Assembly (NCBI GenBank): GCA_016125385.1
Contig: WGLV01000005.1
Location: 62,001 to 126,000 of the forward strand
Direction: 5' to 3'
Length of the DNA: 64,000 nucleotides
DNA from: a bacterium
Lineage (GTDB): Bacteria; Hinthialibacterota; Hinthialibacteria; Hinthialibacterales; Hinthialibacteraceae
In this document: one piece after another, positions 1-7,142 of the stretch
Position numbering within the stretch: position 1 is the stretch's first letter
Layout: each line of letters opens with the position of its first letter
Notes under the pieces: generated by a model
What the model saw: the letters and a program-made list of their open reading frames with translations, nothing else
Told to the model about the DNA's origin: nothing
Databases searched by the model: none
Program-made: the position numbers and the translations under genes

Positions 1-455
1 CCACACGCTGGAAATCCAATGAAGCGCCGCAGATTCGTTCGAGCGCGGCGGTGGATCGTTGGCTGGGAGCGGTTCTGATCGCTCTGATCGTCTTTCAACT
101 GACGCTGGGCGCTGTATTACGGCATATCTCGGAAATGCTGATGGCGCACATCACGTTCGCGGGAATCGTGTATTGCGCCGCGCTGATTTTCGGCGTGAGA
201 ATCTGGGGATTTTACTCGGAAAAGCGCATCCTCGGGCGGCTTGGGCTGGGATTATGCGCGATCGTTTCCATTCAGTTGCTGCTTGGATTCGGCGCCCTCT
301 GGGCGATCAAACAACCGGGACAGCAGGCGTATTCCGCGCTGGAAGTTTTGTTACCCACCCTGCATCAGGGCGTCGGCGCACTGACGCTGGGCGCGGTTGT
401 TCTGGCATACGCCTGGACGTTGCGGTTGACCGCCAGCCCTGAGTCGGATTCATAA
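1..455 (+). CDS. COX15/CtaA-like heme A synthase, C-terminal part (5' end outside window)
   Basis: The frame is open to the left edge (first full codon at base 3), so the gene is 5'-truncated; about 150 codons are visible. It reads as four hydrophobic helices. Histidines lie where the COX15/CtaA family keeps its heme-binding ones: LGAVLRH at the end of the first helix, MAHITFAG at the next, and LHQGVGALTLG near the end. In that family (PF02628) the enzyme oxidises the C8 methyl group of heme O to give heme A for aa3-type oxidases, in the inner membrane. The visible part matches the second of the family's two four-helix halves. A GTG at 51 could serve as a start but would leave only half the protein, so truncation by the window is more likely. 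Fairly sure of the family, less of the exact reaction. Confidence 0.62.
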   Translation, partial: TRWKSNEAPQIRSSAAVDRWLGAVLIALIVFQLTLGAVLRHISEMLMAHITFAGIVYCAALIFGVRIWGFYSEKRILGRLGLGLCAIVSIQLLLGFGALWAIKQPGQQAYSALEVLLPTLHQGVGALTLGAVVLAYAWTLRLTASPESDS

Positions 456-509
456 CGAATCGCCGAATGAACATCGCCAAGGCCGGCCGTTCACGGTTCG
501 TTCAGTCCA

Positions 510-896
510 TTACCTGGGTATGACCGCCACGGCGTCCATCTCGACCTCGACGCCCTTGGGCAACGCCGCGACCTGCACCGTCGCGCGTGCGGGGCGGCTT
601 TCGCCGAAATACTCTTCATAAATCGCGTTCAGGTCGCCAAAACGGGCGATATCGGTCATGAAGATTCCAACCTTGACGACATCCTTAAGGGACGCGCCAC
701 CGACTTCGATCACGGATTTCAAATTCTCGAGCGTGCGTCGAACCTGCGCTTCAAAACTGTCCAGCACCAACTCCCCCGACGCGGGATCGAGTGGAATCTG
801 CCCCGATACGAAGAGGAAGCCGTTCGCTTCCACCGCGGGCGAGTAAGGGCCGACCGCTTTGGGGCCTGTTTCGGGAACAATTAATTTTTTCGACAT
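510..896 (-). CDS. ridA: RidA family enamine/imine deaminase
   Basis: A 128-residue protein, the normal length for the RidA/YjgF/UK114 family. RidA hydrolyses reactive 2-aminoacrylate and related imines released by PLP enzymes, protecting them in the cytoplasm; the active form is a trimer. The N-terminal VGPYSPAVEANG and FVSGQIPLDP match the family signature, and the C-terminal RATVQVAALPKGVEVEMDAVA carries the arginine that binds the substrate carboxylate (Arg105 in E. coli). The start is supported by GGGAGG about 6 nt upstream of the ATG. It converges on the COX15-like gene and is divergent from the glycoside hydrolase. Confidence 0.93.
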   Translation of the reverse strand: MSKKLIVPETGPKAVGPYSPAVEANGFLFVSGQIPLDPASGELVLDSFEAQVRRTLENLKSVIEVGGASLKDVVKVGIFMTDIARFGDLNAIYEEYFGESRPARATVQVAALPKGVEVEMDAVAVIPR

Positions 897-1035
897 GGGT
901 TTCCTCCCGATCTGTCGTGTAATTTGGTTTCAATTAATAATCCTCTATCAAACAACCTCACCGCATGATAGACATTAGTTCCAAATCGGAAAATGCCAAC
1001 TTGTCCATCTGAATTCAACGGGAGAAGCAAAGCCT

Positions 1036-2433
1036 ATGAACCGTCTTGCCATTGTCGCAATAGCGATCGCCCTGCTTTTTTCAGCCGCCGCTGCGGCGTT
1101 CTCATCTCCAGAGTATCCATTGAAAGCAAGTTCGAATCATCGGTATCTGGCCGATCAGAACGACGCGCCCGTTTTCATCAATGGCGATACGCCCTGGTCG
1201 CTCGCGGCCCAGGTCAGCGATGAGGACGTGGTGTTCTATCTGGAAAACAGGAAAGCGCTGGGAGTGAACTCGATCATTGTGACAATTCCCGAAGGCTATT
1301 ACTGCGATGGGTGCCGCGATGAAGATGGACCGCAGGATTATTACGGCAACAAGCCATTCACCACGAAAAACAAATTCACCACGCCCAATGAAGAATACTT
1401 CGAGCACGCGGACTGGATGATTCATAAAGCGGGAGAATATGGCATCCAGGTATTGCTGTGCCCCATGTACACTGGCTATAACCAGGGAGAAGACAAAGCA
1501 ACCGATGGATGGTATCTGCCCCTTTTTCAAAATAACAGCGTGGAGGATTGCCGCTGGTATGGAGAATGGATCGGCGAGCGATATCGGGATTTCCCCAACC
1601 TGATTTACGTAATCGGAAACGACCGGGAGCCGGGCGCACTGAGGGAAAAGATGAACGCCATCGCGGAAGGGATCCGAGCGCAGGACGGCGGAACTCACCT
1701 GATGACCTATCACGCCAGACCCGGTTTATCCGCGACCGAAGCCTGGCCTCCTAACGAATACCCCTGGATGACGGTGAACTGTACCTATCAGTACGGCGAT
1801 GTGTGGAAAAAATCGCTTGAAGACTATAACCGAAAACCCACCATGCCATTCTTTTTATTCGAATCGCGGTATGAAAACGAAAAGTTCGGCTCGAACCCGA
1901 TTGTTGGTACCGTGCTTCAGGTTCGGCGGCAGGCCTATGAATCGGTTCTGAGCGGATCATGCGGGCATCACTATGGCAACAGTCCAGTCTGGGCAATGAA
2001 CGCCGCCCCCTGGTACCCCAACGGAAAAGCGCCCTGGAAGGAAAGTTTGAACGATCCGGGAGCGACGAGCCTTCTTCCCAACATCAAGACGCTGTTTGAA
2101 TCGCGGAGATGGTATGATCTGGTTCCCGATCAGGGCCATACGGTGGTTACGAAGGGGTATGATACTGACGGGAATTACGTCCCCGCCGCGAGAACAGAAC
2201 ACGGAGAAACGGTGATCGCCTATTTTCCCGGTAAGCAGACGGTTTCGGTTGATATGGGGAGGATTTCAGGGGAGCTTGCTCAATGTGGATGGTTCAGTCC
2301 ACGCGATGGCGGATATGAATCGATTGGAGTCTTTCCCGCGGAGGGATCGAAAGAGTTCACGCCACCCACGGAGGATGACTGGGTATTGTTGATCGATGAC
2401 GCATCGAAGCATTTCCCTGCACCGGGCGAGTAA
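1036..2433 (+). CDS. Secreted GH140-like glycoside hydrolase (DUF4038 TIM barrel)
   Basis: A 465-residue protein with a clear Sec signal peptide in the first 22 residues (MNRLAIVAIAIALLF...AAAAAF). The barrel begins with the DUF4038-type stretch HRYLADQNDAPVFINGDTPWSL and continues through strand-like segments such as GVNSIIVTIPEGY and GIQVLLCPMYTGY. Candidate acid/base and nucleophile are Asp196 in YVIGNDREP and Glu276 in FFLFESRYE, which sit in the expected barrel strands; this assignment is inferred. After about residue 365 follows a beta domain ending PTEDDWVLLIDD, typical of the collagen-binding-like domain (PF12904) attached to these barrels. Characterised GH140 members are apiosidases acting on plant cell-wall pectin; the substrate here is unknown. 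The ATG is preceded by GGGAG at 11 nt. Confidence 0.8.
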   Translation: MNRLAIVAIAIALLFSAAAAAFSSPEYPLKASSNHRYLADQNDAPVFINGDTPWSLAAQVSDEDVVFYLENRKALGVNSIIVTIPEGYYCDGCRDEDGPQDYYGNKPFTTKNKFTTPNEEYFEHADWMIHKAGEYGIQVLLCPMYTGYNQGEDKATDGWYLPLFQNNSVEDCRWYGEWIGERYRDFPNLIYVIGNDREPGALREKMNAIAEGIRAQDGGTHLMTYHARPGLSATEAWPPNEYPWMTVNCTYQYGDVWKKSLEDYNRKPTMPFFLFESRYENEKFGSNPIVGTVLQVRRQAYESVLSGSCGHHYGNSPVWAMNAAPWYPNGKAPWKESLNDPGATSLLPNIKTLFESRRWYDLVPDQGHTVVTKGYDTDGNYVPAARTEHGETVIAYFPGKQTVSVDMGRISGELAQCGWFSPRDGGYESIGVFPAEGSKEFTPPTEDDWVLLIDDASKHFPAPGE

Positions 2434-2644
2434 ACCAATGCAGGGTTAGAGAGTTCGTCCGAATTCAACCCTAGAGAGACGGGCTGAGGTTTGGTTAGAT
2501 CTCCGTGTTGTTTCTAAAAATGGGTGGATTCGGTGGAATATGCAAAGATTTTTGTTTGTGATTCTGGAAAAATCCTATTGATTTTGTGATTCAATCGCGA
2601 GATAATAACGACTTGTAACTTATCATGGTTTCGGGGAGCAGGTC

Positions 2645-3244
2645 ATGAAAAAAGGGTTTACACTGATTGAATTGTTGATTGTTGTAGCCATTATCGGAAT
2701 TCTCGCCGCCATCGCCGTTCCAAACTTTCTGAACGCGCAGACGAGAGCGAGAGTCGCTCAGGTTGAAGCGAATTTCAAAGCGCTATCGACCGCGTTTGAA
2801 CTTTACCGAGTCGATCATAATTCATATCCGCTCCATGACCCGGCGCACGCGTACAATATTCTCAACAACTCGTTAACCACACCCGTCGGTTATATCGCCC
2901 GGGTTCCCATCGATATTTTCCAGCAAGCGACAATTTCCGTTACTAAAAGCATGGCGTCAAACGCGCCCATGGAACTGCACCCTGAGCCATTGTACGCTCC
3001 CGCTTACGGTAACGTCGCGATGGATAAAGAGAAATACACCAGCATTCCAAAACGTGGCAGCGGCGGCGATTTGACGATTCGCTTTAAAGATGATGCTGAG
3101 CAATACGCCAAGGCGCAGGGGATGTACCCCGAGGGACGATACGCGGTCAGCGTTGGCCCCGACCTCGAACATACCTACCCCGGCGTCTATAACGTGTCGA
3201 ATGGTTTGACCAGTCGGGGCGACATCATCCGCGTGTTCCCCTGA
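2645..3244 (+). CDS. Type IV pseudopilin (GspG/PilE-like)
   Basis: A 199-residue protein starting MKKGFTLIELLIVVAIIGIL, a textbook class III signal. Prepilin peptidase would cut after Gly4 and methylate Phe5, and Glu9 of the mature protein is present (FTLIE). The hydrophobic helix continues through PNFLNAQTRARVAQ. The globular part ends in VSVGPDLEH...YNVSNGLTSRGDIIRVFP, a C-terminal module shared with the second pseudopilin and with the 634-residue protein at 43.8-45.7 kb. No secretion or pilus ATPase, platform or secretin gene is in the window, so the assembly machine must lie elsewhere. The ATG is preceded by GGGGAGCAGGTC. A strong terminator follows 26 bp after the stop. Confidence 0.9.
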   Translation: MKKGFTLIELLIVVAIIGILAAIAVPNFLNAQTRARVAQVEANFKALSTAFELYRVDHNSYPLHDPAHAYNILNNSLTTPVGYIARVPIDIFQQATISVTKSMASNAPMELHPEPLYAPAYGNVAMDKEKYTSIPKRGSGGDLTIRFKDDAEQYAKAQGMYPEGRYAVSVGPDLEHTYPGVYNVSNGLTSRGDIIRVFP

Positions 3245-3269
3245 TTGGTGAAGCATAACGCGATCCTGA

Positions 3270-3297
3270 GGGCGTCTCGGTTGAGACGCCCTTTTTT
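3270..3297 (+). terminator. Rho-independent terminator of the first pseudopilin gene
   Basis: Perfect 9-bp stem GGGCGTCTC / GAGACGCCC (3270-3278 and 3283-3291) with a GGTT loop, followed by six T (3292-3297). It begins 26 bp after the pseudopilin stop on the same strand. Confidence 0.92.
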
Positions 3298-3299
3298 GT

Positions 3300-3545
3300 T
3301 CTCAGGCCCGATCAGCCCAGACTTGAAAGGCTGAGCTATAAGCATCCGTCCCTTCGGGACGTCGGCTGGACTTTGGAATAGGATTTTGATTGTCTGAATC
3401 AGGATGGACAGGATTGGAAGGATGAACAGGATAAATGCCTCTGCATAGAAATTAGTGTCGGATTGAATCACGAAAACGACAAAAAACACGAAAATAGGGC
3501 AAGCCGGAATTAGCCTCAGCCGGAGTTATAAGCACACGTCCAATT
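3300..3545. repeat. Non-coding interspersed-repeat-like segment
   Basis: Part of a roughly 450-bp gap between the pseudopilin terminator and the tRNA-Gly terminator with no convincing gene. It holds a small hairpin GTCCC-TTC-GGGAC around 3347-3361, a CAGCC/GGCTG inverted repeat just before it, and two related units, GAGCTATAAGCATCCGTCC (3333-3351) and GGAGTTATAAGCACACGTCC (3522-3541). Between them is a run of near-repeated GGATGGACAGGATTGGAAGGATGAACAGGAT type. Such short low-information modules recur in intergenic DNA of many bacteria. Calling it a dispersed repeat is inference; only copies elsewhere in the genome would prove it. Confidence 0.4.
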
Positions 3546-3703
3546 ACGCCGGCGAGGGAGCACATATTCGGAATGTGCGTATTATTGCGCGCATGTTGGC
3601 TCGGAAACGGTGAGATTGAGATACGCTTTTCGGAATCCTGATTCTTCAGGCAGGCGAAACAGGCGATTGGATGGTTGGGCCGGCAAGACGAGTGGTTCGT
3701 AAA

Positions 3704-3732
3704 TGAAAAAGGGCCTGACGAGTCAGGCCCTT
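3704..3732 (-). terminator. Rho-independent terminator downstream of tRNA-Gly
   Basis: Perfect 11-bp inverted repeat AAGGGCCTGAC / GTCAGGCCCTT (3709-3719 and 3722-3732). On the minus strand it is followed by TTTTTCATTT. It lies 15 bp beyond the 3' end of the tRNA. Confidence 0.88.
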
Positions 3733-3747
3733 GGTAGTTCGGCGAAA

Positions 3748-3820
3748 AGCAGGAGACGGGGTTCGAACCCGCGACCTTCTCGTTGGCAACGAGATGCTCT
3801 ACCAGCTGAGCTACTCCTGC
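3748..3820 (-). tRNA. tRNA-Gly (anticodon GCC)
   Basis: Cloverleaf readable on the minus strand: acceptor GCAGGAG/CTCCTGC, D arm GCTC...GAGC, anticodon stem TCTCG/CGAGA around loop TTGCCAA (anticodon GCC), and T arm GCGGG-TTCGAAC-CCCGT with one G-U pair. The discriminator is U73, as expected for bacterial glycine tRNA. CCA is not encoded. It is 73 nt long and followed by its own terminator. Confidence 0.97.
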
Positions 3821-3996
3821 GTTTATTCGGCTGCCAACCGAAAGAGAATATTAATCAAATCACCCTGAAAGTCAAGTTAACAGACGGTGGATTGTTTCTT
3901 TTTTCATATTTTTTCTTCTGTAATTTGATCCAGAAACCCGAGCAGAGCCCGGCGAGGCAAAAGGTTCAAAAAAATCAAGCGATTACGACGCTTCCA

Positions 3997-5304
3997 TCAC
4001 ACTTCGGGATAGGTCCAAGGAGCTCGGTATTCGCGGCGAAGCATTTGGTTGGCTTCTTCATCGCCAATGACTCTTTCTTTCTCTCCATCCCACTCGATGC
4101 CGCGGCCCAGTTTGTACGACAACATGCCCAGCATACTCAGGCTGGTCGATCGATGGCCGATTTCGATGTCGGAGACGGAGCGGCGCTGGTTACGAATGCT
4201 GTCGGTGAAGTTCGCCCACAGTTCCGGGATGTTCTGTTGATCCGGTTCATGGAGCTGAGGGGGAACGTTGATGATCTCGCGGTTTTTATTGGCCGGGTAG
4301 AAGGTGGTTCCATCGCCGACCCAGCCGATGTGAAGAGTTCCCTCGGTTCCGTAGAAATAGATGCCGAGCGGATGTTTTTCCGCATTGTTGGCGGCGTACT
4401 GGCGGTGTTCCCATACAGCGGTGAAACCATCGAACTCAAACTGAACGGTTTGAGTATCGGGCGCGTCGGTGTTGTCACGCTTGATATGGCGTCCCCCCAT
4501 CGACGAGATCCGTTTCGGGGTTTGATTGTCGCCGGCGAACCAGGTGATGTGATCCATCCAGTGGATGCCCCAATCGCCCAAGGTGCCGTTGGCGTAATTC
4601 AGAAAAGAGCGAAAACCTTTGGGGTGCATGCGCGGATTGTAGGGGCAAAGCGGAGCGGGACCGCACCACATATCCCAATCGAGGTATTCAGGCGGTTCTT
4701 CATCGGGAATGGGTTGTCCGGCTCCGCCTCCGGAATGGACGAAGGCGCGGATCATGCCGACCTTGCCAAGTTTGCCGCTACGGACGAAATCCATTCCCCA
4801 GACGTTGTGCGGCGAGACGCGGCGGTGAGTGCCAACCTGAACGACACGGTCATTGGCGCGGGCGGCGTTGACCATGGCGCGGCCTTCGAGCAGGGTGTGG
4901 CCGACGGGCTTTTCAACGTACACGTGGGCGCCGGCGTTGCAGGCGGCGATGGTGATGAGGGGATGCCAGTGGTCGGGCGTCCCGATGATGACGATCTCGG
5001 GTTTGGATTTTTCAAGCAGATCGCGGAAATCTAACCACATTTGTGGTTTTTTACCAGTCATGCCGGTGATTTCTTCGGCGGCGGCCTGAAGATGGCGCTT
5101 GTCGACGTCGCAGATGGCGACGAGGTCGGCGTCGCCGGACTGGATCGCGCAGCGGGTGATGTTCATACCCCACCAGCCGGTTCCGACGGTCGCGACGCGG
5201 AACTTTTTGTCACGGGGTTGAGTCATGACGGCGGGAGCCGCCAGCAAGGCGGTCACTCCAGCAGCGGATTTGACGAAATTTCTTCTTTGCAGGGTTGTGT
5301 TCAT
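3997..5304 (-). CDS. Tat-exported Gfo/Idh/MocA family oxidoreductase
   Basis: A 435-residue protein. It starts MNTTLQRRNFVKSAAG, a twin-arginine signal ending near APAVMTQ, so the enzyme is predicted to be periplasmic with NAD(P) loaded before export. The Rossmann fold shows as FRVATVGTGWWGMN, then AICDVD and the family EKP motif (residues 131-133). A C-terminal Gfo/Idh alpha/beta domain follows, with GTLGDWGIHWMDH supplying the usual D/H pair. Family members oxidise or isomerise sugars and inositols. The second ATG (5304) was chosen over 5319 because GGGGAG lies 7 nt upstream of it. It is divergent, across 102 bp, from another Tat-exported sugar-metabolism protein, a pairing common in PVC-type genomes. 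The substrate cannot be read. Confidence 0.88.
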   Translation of the reverse strand: MNTTLQRRNFVKSAAGVTALLAAPAVMTQPRDKKFRVATVGTGWWGMNITRCAIQSGDADLVAICDVDKRHLQAAAEEITGMTGKKPQMWLDFRDLLEKSKPEIVIIGTPDHWHPLITIAACNAGAHVYVEKPVGHTLLEGRAMVNAARANDRVVQVGTHRRVSPHNVWGMDFVRSGKLGKVGMIRAFVHSGGGAGQPIPDEEPPEYLDWDMWCGPAPLCPYNPRMHPKGFRSFLNYANGTLGDWGIHWMDHITWFAGDNQTPKRISSMGGRHIKRDNTDAPDTQTVQFEFDGFTAVWEHRQYAANNAEKHPLGIYFYGTEGTLHIGWVGDGTTFYPANKNREIINVPPQLHEPDQQNIPELWANFTDSIRNQRRSVSDIEIGHRSTSLSMLGMLSYKLGRGIEWDGEKERVIGDEEANQMLRREYRAPWTYPEV

Positions 5305-5406
5305 TTCAATTCTCCCCATAGGATCGCCGGAGCCATGACCGTAGGAAATCGGCGGTGATTATGAGACGATGCCGCTGGACATGATCCGTTGTGAAAGGAT
5401 AACAAA

Positions 5407-6315
5407 ATGGATACGAATCCCACAAGACGGCGGTTTATCAAAAGCGCCCTGCTCACAGCGGGGGCGGCGCTGACCATTACGCAAACCGGACAGGCCATTG
5501 AGCCGATCAAGCGATCATTCGGCGGCAAGCTGAAAAGCAGTTGTGCGGCGTATTCATACCGGAAATACCTGGGCGAAGATAAAAGCATGACGATGATGGA
5601 TTTTCTGGATGAATGCGCGAAGATGGGATGCGACGCGGCGGAGCCGACTTCGTATTATTTCACGGGAAAGGAAGACGAAGCGTATTGGATGCGCTTTCGT
5701 CAGAAAGCGTTTCTTTTGGGATTGGATATTTCAGGAACGGCGATCGGCAATACGTTCACTTTCCCCGCCGGTCCCGATCGAGAGAAAAACCTGGCTTTGA
5801 CGCGCATGTGGATCGATCATGCGTATTCAATGGGGGCTCCGGTGATCCGTATTTTCGCGGGGAAAGTCGATAAGGGGCAGACCCGCGAAGAAGCGATCAG
5901 GAATTCAATTGAAACGACGCGGATCGCGTGTGAATACGCGGGAACGAAGGGCGTGTATCTCGCGCTGGAGAATCACGGCGGGATCGTGGAACGTCCCGAT
6001 GAGATGCTGGAGATCGTGAAGGGCGTCGATTCGGAATGGTTCGGCGTGAATCTGGATAGCGGCAATTTTCACGGCGACGACCCGTACAAGGATATGGAAC
6101 AGATCGCGCCATATGCGGTCAACGCCCAAGTGAAGATTGCCATCCGACGGGCAAACGGCCAGCAGGAAGAGACGGATTACGATCGAGTGGTGGGAATTTT
6201 GATGGATAGCGGATACCGGGGCTACGCCGCGCTGGAATATGAGGGCGACGATGAGCCCAAGGAAGCGATTCCCCGCTACATGGAAAAACTGATGAAGGCG
6301 ATTGAACGGGTTTGA
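5407..6315 (+). CDS. Tat-exported sugar phosphate isomerase/epimerase family protein
   Basis: A 302-residue protein with twin-arginine signal NPTRRRFIKSALLTAG ending near QTGQA. The remainder is a xylose-isomerase-like TIM barrel (PF01261, AP endonuclease 2 fold). Metal-ligand strands appear as YLALENHGG, WFGVNLDSGNFHG and YAALEYEGDDEP. Members include IolE/IolI-type dehydratases and epimerases and 3-keto-sugar enzymes. It is divergent from the Gfo/Idh protein and shares its export route, so the two probably act on the same periplasmic sugar. AAAGGATAAC precedes the ATG. Confidence 0.87.
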   Translation: MDTNPTRRRFIKSALLTAGAALTITQTGQAIEPIKRSFGGKLKSSCAAYSYRKYLGEDKSMTMMDFLDECAKMGCDAAEPTSYYFTGKEDEAYWMRFRQKAFLLGLDISGTAIGNTFTFPAGPDREKNLALTRMWIDHAYSMGAPVIRIFAGKVDKGQTREEAIRNSIETTRIACEYAGTKGVYLALENHGGIVERPDEMLEIVKGVDSEWFGVNLDSGNFHGDDPYKDMEQIAPYAVNAQVKIAIRRANGQQEETDYDRVVGILMDSGYRGYAALEYEGDDEPKEAIPRYMEKLMKAIERV

Positions 6316-6475
6316 GGATGTTGAATGCAAAGTTTCTGGTTTATTTTGAGCCGAATTTCACAATGTTGTATTTCTTTGTAAAAAATGGTATTTTCTCCAT
6401 AATTTCAATTTACTTTCTGTTGGAATTTAGCTATTGTATTTAATGCTAATTTCGGGTGTAGGAAGAAGGAATGTT

Positions 6476-7045
6476 ATGAAACGAAAAAATGCATTTACCT
6501 TGATCGAATTGCTCATTGTCGTCGCCATTATCGGAATTCTCGCCGCCATCGCCGTTCCGAACTTTCTGAACGCACAGATGAAAGCCAAGATCAGCCGTGT
6601 TTACGCCGATCAGAAAGCGGTGGCCAGCGCGCTGGAGATGTACCGGCTCGACTGGAACACCTACGTCGAGGATCACGATTACCCCAGCGATCCGAGTCAG
6701 CGGGGATTGTTCCGGTTGACTCATCCCACCGCATACATGAGCTCGCTGCCGACCGATCCATTCATTTCGGCCGCCAAACAGAACGCGGAAAATAATCCGA
6801 ATTTTGAATTCGGATCGGGAAACAAAAACGGGGGGAACTGGCCCGCGCAGGCGTATATCATTATTTCGCCGGGGCCGGACCTGCAGGAACAGGTCGACGG
6901 AAATGATAATTTCCCCGTGAACGTGGTGATTTTTCAATACGATATCAGCAACGGGGTTGCGTCATCCGGCGATATCGTGCGTATGGGCGGAGATTATAAT
7001 TCCGGACGGATTCGAATGGATGGAAGGTGGTTCGTCGGAGGGTGA
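6476..7045 (+). CDS. Type IV pseudopilin (second copy)
   Basis: A 189-residue protein, MKRKNAFTLIELLIVVAIIG, with prepilin peptidase site after Asn5-Ala6 (A replaces the usual G before F; Ala is tolerated in some prepilins). Residue E5 of the mature chain is present. Over 54 nt (6524-6577) its coding sequence differs from the first pseudopilin at only two synonymous positions, while the rest has diverged. It ends SPGPDLQE...YDISNGVASSGDIVRMGG plus a Gly/Arg-rich tail, the same C-terminal module as the first. The start at 6476 was chosen because the signal peptide must be N-terminal and AGGAAGAAGGA lies just upstream; the in-frame ATG region at 6434 would add 14 residues before it. The upstream 160 bp is AT-rich. 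Confidence 0.88.
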   Translation: MKRKNAFTLIELLIVVAIIGILAAIAVPNFLNAQMKAKISRVYADQKAVASALEMYRLDWNTYVEDHDYPSDPSQRGLFRLTHPTAYMSSLPTDPFISAAKQNAENNPNFEFGSGNKNGGNWPAQAYIIISPGPDLQEQVDGNDNFPVNVVIFQYDISNGVASSGDIVRMGGDYNSGRIRMDGRWFVGG

Positions 7046-7142
7046 CGCTTGATAAGACGAAATATTGATATTCGAATACGGTGAGATGAATTCGTTGGTA
7101 TTTATATCGACGATGGAATCGAATTATTCCGTGGAATGAGGC

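Noticed and set aside
3703-5034. Long plus-strand frame of 443 codons across tRNA-Gly and the Gfo/Idh gene
   Set aside because: It runs through a tRNA gene and is antisense to a well-conserved oxidoreductase with a Tat signal; it has no family features.
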